Assembly (NCBI GenBank): GCA_027051265.1
Contig: JALTZH010000147.1
Location: forward strand, 1-13,127
Length of the DNA: 13,127 bases
Source of the DNA: an archaeon
Lineage (GTDB): Archaea; Hydrothermarchaeota; Hydrothermarchaeia; JALTZZ01; JALUTC01
Direction: 5' to 3'
Positions 7,677-13,127 of this stretch are shown one piece after another. Positions within the stretch are counted from its first letter, which is position 1, and the number at the start of each line of letters is the position of its first letter. Under the pieces are notes generated by a model that had not been told where the DNA came from, searched no databases, and saw nothing but the letters and a program-made list of their open reading frames with translations. Both the position numbers and the translations under genes were made by a program.

Positions 7677-9233
7677 ATGAATGAGAGGAAAATTGTAGTA
7701 ATTGGTTTGGATGGTGGGACATGGAATATCATCCTCCCATTAATTAAGAAAGGAGTGCTACCTACCTTCAAATATCTGCTCGAGAATGGCTGCTGGGGGG
7801 ACTTGGAATCCACTATTCCTCCTTATACTGGTCCAGCATGGGTATCCTTTGCTACTGGGAGAAATCCCGGCAAACACGGAGTTTTTGATTTTCTTAAGGT
7901 GGATAGGGAGCAGAATAAATTAAAGCTGGTAACAACGAAAGACATAAAAGTCCGAACTTTTTATGAGTATCTCGACATGAAAGGATTTAAAACAATACTT
8001 ATAAATATACCAATGCTCTATCCGCTAAATCTGAAATATAGCATTCAGGTTGCAGATATGTTAACTAAAAATTCGTCTGAATTAATGATTCCTGCAGAAA
8101 TTAAGAATAAATATGCGAAATTATTAAAAAAATATAAAGTTTATCCTGAAACTGCGATTGGTGATGAATTTTTAATCGAGGTAGAAGATATCGAAAATAA
8201 TAGATTTAAATTGGCAAGAAAGCTGTTCTTAGACGAAAATTGGGATCTGTTTAGCGTTGTTTTTTCTGGTACAGATTGGATATCCCATGGATATTATAAA
8301 ATCTTTAAATCTACCAATAACAAATTAAAAAATAAAATTATTAGATTCTATAAACAAATAGATAATTATCTATATTTTTTTAAAAACAATCTTCCAAAAA
8401 ATGGATTTTTATTCGTTATATCTGATCATGGATTTAAAGAATTGAAAGGCCGTTTCTATATTAACGAATATTTTAAAAAATATGGATTGGTTGTGTGCGA
8501 AAATTCACCTCCAGATGACAATGTTTTTAAAAGGATACACAGGAATTCAAAAAAGACAATAGAAATATCACCAACAGCTATCAAATTAATAGGAATGATT
8601 CCAATTCTAAATAAAATGTTACGTGCAGCTTTTCTAAGATTTAAAAAATTAAGTGGTATTAGAATAAAAAAAAGAACATTAAAAATCGATTATTGTAAAA
8701 GTAGTGCATTTTGTCCTACGATATCTCAATATGGTGTATTTGTAAATAACATAAATAAAAAATTTGTTTTAAATTTACTTAAAAACGCATCCTATAATGG
8801 CGAAAGGATAATTGAAAAAGTTTGGTACAGAGACGAAATTTATTCTGGACCATATGTTAATTTAGCACCTGATATATTGTTTTTAACAAATAAAACAATT
8901 GCTATAAGCTCAGTTTTATCTGGAAAAATATTTATGAAAACAAAATTAAATTTAGAAGGACAACATGATATAAATGGAATTTTTATTGCCTATGGTACAG
9001 AAGTAAAGAAAAACAAAAAGATTGAAAAAGCTAAAATATATGATTTGGCACCAACTATATTGTATCTGTTTAAGCTGCCAATACCCAGCGATATGGATGG
9101 AAGGGTTTTAGAAGATATTTTCATAAAAAAATCATATGAACCATTTTTTGTAACCGATAGTTATCATACTTCTGAAAAAGAGATTTTAAAGACAAAAATT
9201 AAAAGAATAAAGTCAAAAATAAATTTCGAATAA
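7677..9233 (+). CDS. Type I phosphodiesterase / alkaline-phosphatase-superfamily hydrolase
   Basis: 518 residues, cytoplasmic by appearance (no signal peptide or membrane span). The metal sites of the superfamily are in order: VIGLDGGTW with Asp12, PPYTGPAWVSFATG with Thr51 as expected nucleophile, NPGKHGVFDF, SGTDWISHG with Asp200 and His204, VISDHGF with Asp250-His251, and GQHDINGIFIAYG with His430. The set appears complete, so the enzyme is probably active. Relatives cleave phosphodiesters or phosphomonoesters; genes of this kind occur in archaeal sugar-polymer loci, where the substrate is generally unknown. ATG 7677 follows GGAGGT (7665-7670) at six bases, which outranks an in-frame ATG at 7635. 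GC is 47 % over 7741-7860 but 22-25 % over 7981-8040 and 8101-8160, so the conserved 5' end and the rest seem to differ in origin. It stands alone between debris on both sides. Confidence 0.85.
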   Translation: MNERKIVVIGLDGGTWNIILPLIKKGVLPTFKYLLENGCWGDLESTIPPYTGPAWVSFATGRNPGKHGVFDFLKVDREQNKLKLVTTKDIKVRTFYEYLDMKGFKTILINIPMLYPLNLKYSIQVADMLTKNSSELMIPAEIKNKYAKLLKKYKVYPETAIGDEFLIEVEDIENNRFKLARKLFLDENWDLFSVVFSGTDWISHGYYKIFKSTNNKLKNKIIRFYKQIDNYLYFFKNNLPKNGFLFVISDHGFKELKGRFYINEYFKKYGLVVCENSPPDDNVFKRIHRNSKKTIEISPTAIKLIGMIPILNKMLRAAFLRFKKLSGIRIKKRTLKIDYCKSSAFCPTISQYGVFVNNINKKFVLNLLKNASYNGERIIEKVWYRDEIYSGPYVNLAPDILFLTNKTIAISSVLSGKIFMKTKLNLEGQHDINGIFIAYGTEVKKNKKIEKAKIYDLAPTILYLFKLPIPSDMDGRVLEDIFIKKSYEPFFVTDSYHTSEKEILKTKIKRIKSKINFE

Positions 9234-9235
9234 AG

Positions 9236-9254
9236 TATAATGTCCTTCATTATA
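9236..9254. repeat. Perfect 7-bp inverted repeat just after the phosphodiesterase stop
   Basis: TATAATG (9236-9242) and CATTATA (9248-9254) are exact reverse complements around the five-base loop TCCTT, starting two bases after the stop codon. The stem is AT-rich and no T run follows, so it is a weak hairpin; it could mark a 3' end or be chance. Confidence 0.35.
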
Positions 9255-9361
9255 GGTGTGGTTGTCTAAATCGTTAGCATAAAAACAGGGAGGTTATCAG
9301 AAAAAATTGTTGGTTCAGTATGTGTTTAGCTAATTAACTGTTTTCCCGCGCTCTCGGCTAA

Positions 9362-9436
9362 CCCTTGTATGAGCACTGGTTTGTGCTGCTTTTCATGGCA
9401 GCTGCATCAATTCTGGCAAATCAGATCTGCGATTGA
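9362..9436 (+). pseudogene. Possible C-terminal scrap of a lost membrane protein
   Basis: A frame entered right after a stop at 9359-9361 reads PLYEHWFVLLFMAAASILAN and ends at TGA 9434-9436. A hydrophobic helix behind EHWF is like the last membrane span of polytopic proteins such as O-antigen polymerases or ligases, but the fragment is too short to identify. Its GC is clearly higher than that of the genes on either side. There is no start codon or ribosome binding site, so it is not an independent gene. Confidence 0.3.
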
Positions 9437-9461
9437 TTAAACATATATGGGTGGATTTAAT

Positions 9462-10610
9462 ATGTCAAAAAAACTAAAAGTATTAATAGTACCTAAATGG
9501 TATCCAAGAGAAAACAAGCCAGTATCAGGAATTTTTGTTCATGAATTTGCTAAAGCCATTTCTAGATACTGTGATGTTGCCATTTTGTTTGGACATCAAA
9601 ATTCATCAATTAAAAAATTGTATGAAATCCATTATAAAAAAATGGATAATATCAAAGTTTTCTATGTATATCACAAAAAAATCCTATCATCATATATATG
9701 TTATATGATTGCAATGTTTTTAGCATTTAGAAAAATAAAAAAGAAATTTTATCCAGATATTATTCATGTACATGTTTATACTGCAGGGATACTTCCACTG
9801 TTATTGAAGCACTTGTATAAAATTCCTTATATTCTTACAGAACATTTTAAAATAATAAAACCTCAAGATAAATTTTTTATCAAGAAACTTAAAATACTAT
9901 TAGCAAAACTAATATTTAGGAATGCAGAACTATTAATACATGTAAGCAGATTTATGGCAGATTATATTGAAAATTTTGGAATAAAAAATAAATATACAAT
10001 AGTACCAAATACTATAGATACATCTATTTTTTATTATAAAAATTATAATAAAAATACATATTCTAAAAAAAAGAAACACATAATTTTTGTTGGAAATCTT
10101 ACTAGTGGAAAAGGAATGGATTATTTGCTTCATGCCATTTCTATTTTAAAAGAAAAAAGATCAGATTTCATATTAAATATTGTTGGCGATGGAGAAGAAT
10201 GTTCAAAATATAAAGATATGGTAAAAAAATTAAATATATCTGATATTGTGATATTTCACGGAATTAAATCAAAAGAAGAAGTTGCTAAAATGATGCGGAA
10301 AAGCCACTTTTTAGTTTTACCAAGTTTATTTGAAACTTTTTCGTGTGTTTCAATCGAAGCGATGGCCACTGGACTTCCAGTAGTAGCTACTGAGGTTGGT
10401 GCGATAAAAGAAATAATAGATAAAAATAAAGGAATATTGATAGCACCTGGAGATGTAAATTCTCTTATAAGTGCGATTGAATTTATGCTCGATAATCACT
10501 CTAAATACGATCATAGTAGAATAAGTAACTATATTAGAACAAAATATGGTTATGATGCAGTTGGTAAAAAGTTATATGACATATATAAGATGATTCTAAA
10601 TAAACAATAG
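9462..10610 (+). CDS. Family 4 glycosyltransferase (group 1, GT-B fold)
   Basis: 382 residues, the usual length. N-terminal domain: KWYPRENKPVSGIFVHEF (the glycine-rich acceptor loop, residues 12-29), IHVHVYTAG (His102, His104), TEHFK and VSRFMADYI. C-terminal donor-binding domain: VPNTIDTSIF, VGNLTSGKGMDYL (Gly216-Lys217), IVGDGEE, VIFHGIKSKEEV, LPSLFETFSCVSIEAM with the E-x7-E pair Glu291 and Glu299, then GLPVVATEVGAIKEII and APGDVNSL. It transfers a sugar with retention from a nucleotide donor at the cytoplasmic face of the membrane, extending a lipid-linked glycan. GGGTGGAT at 9449-9456 supports ATG 9462; the upstream in-frame ATG at 9447 overlaps that site. Base composition is as AT-rich as the family 2 enzyme, which suggests a shared foreign origin. 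Specificity is unknown. Confidence 0.92.
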   Translation: MSKKLKVLIVPKWYPRENKPVSGIFVHEFAKAISRYCDVAILFGHQNSSIKKLYEIHYKKMDNIKVFYVYHKKILSSYICYMIAMFLAFRKIKKKFYPDIIHVHVYTAGILPLLLKHLYKIPYILTEHFKIIKPQDKFFIKKLKILLAKLIFRNAELLIHVSRFMADYIENFGIKNKYTIVPNTIDTSIFYYKNYNKNTYSKKKKHIIFVGNLTSGKGMDYLLHAISILKEKRSDFILNIVGDGEECSKYKDMVKKLNISDIVIFHGIKSKEEVAKMMRKSHFLVLPSLFETFSCVSIEAMATGLPVVATEVGAIKEIIDKNKGILIAPGDVNSLISAIEFMLDNHSKYDHSRISNYIRTKYGYDAVGKKLYDIYKMILNKQ

Positions 10611-10650
10611 GACATTGTATCCCAATCCTAACCATACTTTCATTTCTATA

Positions 10651-10703
10651 GTTACTTTTTGATGCAACCGTTTCAAAAATTAGTTTTCACTTTTTCCTTT
10701 CTC
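10651..10703 (+). terminator. T-rich region after the family 4 glycosyltransferase
   Basis: T5 at 10656-10660 and a pyrimidine-rich run with T5 near 10691-10695, lying 45-95 bases after the stop codon, could end the transcript. There is no obvious hairpin. Part of this lies inside the presumed insertion-sequence remnant, so the role is uncertain. Confidence 0.3.
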
Positions 10704-10739
10704 TAAACATTTTTAAAGTTGAGAAAATATCCTCCATTT

Positions 10740-11392
10740 GGATTTTTCTGCAATCCAAGTCCTCAAATCTCAAGAAAAAACCTGGCAAACCTGGATGATA
10801 AACTCGGGTACGATAAGGCCTGCCAGCCTTAAGAACATTTCATCAGCTCATGTGGGTTTAACCTCGATGTACTACCATTTCTCGAGTTCCTCTCTAGATT
10901 CGAAGAACTTCAATTCTGCTCAACAGTGTTTGTCTACGGATGGTTCACCCTGCAATAATATGCTTGATCCCTCCTCCAGTACTGCAAGGACGTTCTCGGT
11001 GGTAGCATCCACAAAAAATGCAATAGGAAATCATTAACAGTGAAGCATCATCGAGAAGGCGGTCATCTACCTCTTCAAATGCTGGAGATACTTCCAGTCA
11101 GTGTGCCACAGAGACATGTTGTTCGCACGGCACTCTCTCGGCTAAGACATGTTCTCACAGAACCTTGTAAATTTGTTTGGGACATTTTCACCCAAACGCC
11201 ACTTCAAGGACTCAAGGATATGTTCCAGCATGCACCTTACCAAGGCGATACTTCTTATGAGCCTCCAGCACCGCCTCGATCTGATATATGATAGGTGTAC
11301 AGGGCCTGCCAAGCTCTTTTAGCACCAGCAGCACTCACCTTGCTCCTCCTGCCTGATAATCCACCGACCTTCGCCGGAGTAAGCTTGACCAT
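10740..11392 (-). pseudogene. Transposase pseudogene, integrase-type DDE (IS481-like archaeal family)
   Basis: On the minus strand an ATG at 11392-11390 starts MVKLTPAK, and after a frame change RWIIRQEEQGE appears, the usual N-terminal helix-turn-helix start of archaeal integrase-like transposases. Pieces in shifting frames follow in the correct order: KELGRPCTP, ESLKWRLGENVPNKFTRFCENM, then NNMSLWHTDWKYLQHLKR, which carries the first catalytic Asp in HTDW, then VDATTENVLAVLEEGS and finally KFFESREELEKW, as in the C-terminal WYN...RPH region. At least five frame changes and several in-frame stops show it is dead. The central segment with the second and third acidic residues appears deleted or unreadable. 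The opposite strand shows two open frames here that are by-products of this remnant. It separates the glycan genes from the beta-helix gene. Confidence 0.75.
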
Positions 11393-11448
11393 GCAAGACT
11401 TATAAAAGTTGGGAAATGATTTCGGGATACCACAACAGGGAGTACAAT

Positions 11449-11465
11449 GAAAATCTTTAAATATA
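11449..11465 (+). promoter_or_regulatory. Archaeal BRE/TATA promoter of the beta-helix protein gene
   Basis: GAAAATC followed by TTTAAATATA (11456-11465) has the form of a purine-rich BRE plus TATA box. A start about 25 bases downstream, near 11486, would leave a short leader that still includes the GGGGGAT ribosome site at 11494-11500, directly before ATG 11505. The promoter sits only about 15-20 bases outside the presumed end of the insertion-sequence remnant. Confidence 0.6.
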
Positions 11466-11504
11466 CAAAAAGTTTAAGATACCTTTAGGGAAAGGGGGAT
11501 ATTG

Positions 11505-13127
11505 ATGCGATTCAGAGCCTTCACCTTTGCGGTGCTGCTTTTTTCATTAGTTGTGCCAGCCGCTGCAGCGGTATGCAGCTATTCAGGTGGAAACTGGGTT
11601 ATTGAATCTGGAGAGAGCTGTTCAGTCGAAAACGCCCAGATTACCCTAAGCGGTAACCTCACCGTATATGGAAACCTCACTCTGGACAATGTAACACTGG
11701 TTGTGTTGCCAGAATACGGCATATATGTGAACTCAAGCGCAAAAATGATTGTTAACGGCTCCAACATAACAACGAGAAACACCTCTTATGTCTTCTCCTG
11801 GGTGGTGGACAGTGGCTCTCGGTTTGTTCTTAAAAACTCTTTTGTGATGAATTCTGCGATGGAGGGTGGCTCGGTTGATAACAATAAAGGACTGGAGGTG
11901 AGGACAGATAATGCAACAATTGAAAACAACCGCTTCTACCTGCTACCTACCTCTGGCTATCAGGCTGTGCTGGTTTTAATGGGAGACAACAACACCGTTA
12001 GAAACAATTATTTTAACATTTCAGGCTATAGAGGAGCAGGTGATGGAGCGCTGTATTTATACCGGTCAAATGGAAATATCATCGAAAACAATACATTTTT
12101 TCTCCACGAAAGTGTGAACATAAGAACCGGGATAAAAATAAAGCATTCACGCAACAACAAAATTTTAAATAACAAAATAAATGGTACATCCACAACCAAA
12201 AATATCTGGGGAGTATATATGGAGTCTTCTTCGGGTAACATTTTTAAAAACACCTCTGTATTCACTAAGGGGCCTGCCTGTTGGTCCTATTGGATAAGGG
12301 CTGACATTCAAAATAACGATATTGATGAGTCTAATTTGGCTGATGGCTTTCCCTTTGTATTCATCAATAGAAGCATGACATACGAGAACCGCAGCGGACT
12401 TGGTGCAATGATAATCTATGCGGATGATGTAGTTGTGCGGAATCTAGAATTTACGCCGCTCTATCAGGAGATGATCATCCCCTACATGGTTAAAAACATA
12501 AGCATTCTCAATATTACGGCAAGTTCCGGCATGGTTTATCTCAGATTTACCTTCACCCACAATTCAACCGCCGATAACTTAAAGCTCCACATGCTGGGCA
12601 TAGCATGGGGCTCAAGCAATCTAAACATTTCTAATGTGGTGCTGAACAAGTCTCCCCTGGCAACGGCAGATGGATCAGTACTGCGGATTGGGGACGGCTC
12701 CGGGATCCCCAGAAATATTCTTATCACCAACATAACCATTTACGATAATCGGTCAAAATATATAATAAGAATGCACAATCCTTCCGAAGTAACAATTCAG
12801 AACGCCTACATTGACAGGATGGGCGGCTCAAATACAGTCGCCTGGGTCTACCGTAGCAACCTCACCCTCATAAACGCCACCTACGACGACGTTGTTTCAA
12901 TATACGACGGCAACCTCTACCGCTACTGGTACCTCGACGCCTATGCGAGGGACGCATCCGGTCAGCCAGTTGCCGGTGTAAACGTCACCGCCTACGATGT
13001 CTTTGGCAACCTTGCCTTCTCAGCGCTCACAGATGCCAGCGGCTACATACCAAGGCAAACGCTCCTCGCCTACAACCAGACCTCCTCCGGCAAGGTCTAC
13101 CACTACCCCTACACAATAAAGGCCGAG
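11505..13127 (+). CDS. Secreted parallel beta-helix (NosD/PbH1-like) surface protein, 3' end beyond window
   Basis: The frame stays open from ATG 11505 through the last base: 541 codons, no stop, so the C-terminus is missing. Residues 1-22 form a signal peptide (RFRAF, then a hydrophobic core ending PAAAA). After it come Cys24 and Cys39, possibly paired. Residues about 40-470 show right-handed beta-helix periodicity with N-rich turns, for example GNLTVYGNLTLDNVTL, NNTVRNNYFNISG, GNIIENNTF and NNKILNNKING. From about 475 a different domain begins (DASGQPVAGVNVTAYD, then TDASGYIPRQT), resembling carboxypeptidase-regulatory or Ig-like modules of archaeal cell-surface proteins. I count 26 N-X-S/T sequons, pointing to an exported, N-glycosylated protein. 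GC returns to host-like values (60 % at 12901-12960). It has its own promoter and ribosome site. The role may be S-layer-associated or carbohydrate-binding; no catalytic motif is evident. Confidence 0.85.
   Translation, partial: MRFRAFTFAVLLFSLVVPAAAAVCSYSGGNWVIESGESCSVENAQITLSGNLTVYGNLTLDNVTLVVLPEYGIYVNSSAKMIVNGSNITTRNTSYVFSWVVDSGSRFVLKNSFVMNSAMEGGSVDNNKGLEVRTDNATIENNRFYLLPTSGYQAVLVLMGDNNTVRNNYFNISGYRGAGDGALYLYRSNGNIIENNTFFLHESVNIRTGIKIKHSRNNKILNNKINGTSTTKNIWGVYMESSSGNIFKNTSVFTKGPACWSYWIRADIQNNDIDESNLADGFPFVFINRSMTYENRSGLGAMIIYADDVVVRNLEFTPLYQEMIIPYMVKNISILNITASSGMVYLRFTFTHNSTADNLKLHMLGIAWGSSNLNISNVVLNKSPLATADGSVLRIGDGSGIPRNILITNITIYDNRSKYIIRMHNPSEVTIQNAYIDRMGGSNTVAWVYRSNLTLINATYDDVVSIYDGNLYRYWYLDAYARDASGQPVAGVNVTAYDVFGNLAFSALTDASGYIPRQTLLAYNQTSSGKVYHYPYTIKAE

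Larger units (their letters stand above)
10611..11434 (-). mobile_element. Decayed insertion sequence with candidate terminal inverted repeats
   Basis: The left side begins near CATTGTATCCC (10613-10623) and the right side near GGGATACCACA (11424-11434). Read inward they share GTATCCC, with a similar position relative to the transposase, so they may be the decayed terminal repeats. Between them lies the broken minus-strand transposase described separately. The span of about 820 bases is shorter than an intact element of this kind, implying internal deletions. No target-site duplication could be recognised. Confidence 0.45.

Noticed and set aside
10738-11037. Plus-strand open frame of 99 codons
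   Set aside because: It lies opposite the decayed transposase, whose minus-strand peptides match a known family; the plus frame has no ribosome site and a low-complexity Ser-rich product.
11040-11291. Plus-strand open frame of 83 codons
   Set aside because: Same reason: by-product of the minus-strand transposase remnant, with no family resemblance or ribosome site.
11579-12739. Several minus-strand open frames
   Set aside because: All are antisense to the continuous beta-helix frame, which has a promoter, ribosome site and signal peptide.
1-13127. CRISPR array, tRNA or rRNA genes
   Set aside because: No regularly spaced repeats, cloverleaf-like segments or conserved rRNA stretches were seen on either strand.

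Overview
The window looks like a surface-glycan (N-glycan or exopolysaccharide) biosynthesis locus from an archaeon, most plausibly a thermophilic euryarchaeon of the Archaeoglobus type. The clues are Shine-Dalgarno sites of the GGTGA/GGAGGT form, heavy use of AGA/AGG and ATA codons, an archaeal TATA box in front of the last gene, an archaeal-style integrase transposase remnant, and a secreted beta-helix protein full of N-glycosylation sequons. The genus is inference; no marker gene is present.

Layout. Bases 1-662 hold the 3' part of a FemAB/BioF2-like acyltransferase gene that enters from the left edge. Then come a left-handed beta-helix acyltransferase (779-1180), which appears to start at CTG, a Wzx-type lipid-linked sugar flippase (1200-2615) and a 1057-residue protein with a polytopic GT-C-like membrane half and a large, probably extracytoplasmic, C-terminal half (2693-5866). 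These four genes share one strand and are closely spaced. From 5867 the style changes. Three single genes follow: a family 2 glycosyltransferase (6424-7428), an alkaline-phosphatase-superfamily phosphodiesterase (7677-9233) and a family 4 glycosyltransferase (9462-10610). They are separated by 230-560 bp of debris, including an IS256-like transposase fragment and other scraps. From 10611 to about 11434 lies a badly decayed integrase-type transposase on the minus strand, with possible terminal inverted repeats. A recognisable promoter then drives a secreted parallel beta-helix protein (11505 to the right edge), rich in N-X-S/T sequons.

Composition is a strong mosaic. The left and right ends are about 47-60 % GC in lines counted by hand, whereas the glycosyltransferase cassettes fall to about 18-25 %. 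In two genes, the GT-C-like protein and the phosphodiesterase, the change happens inside the reading frame: an ordinary-GC 5' part is joined to an AT-rich 3' part. That suggests exchange of variable gene portions by recombination at conserved 5' ends.

Working together (inference): the glycosyltransferases would extend a lipid-linked oligosaccharide on the cytoplasmic face. The acyltransferases and perhaps the phosphodiesterase would decorate or trim it, the flippase would turn it outward, and the GT-C-like protein would act on the outer face. The beta-helix protein is a plausible glycosylated surface product. No oligosaccharyltransferase, tRNA, rRNA or CRISPR array is visible.
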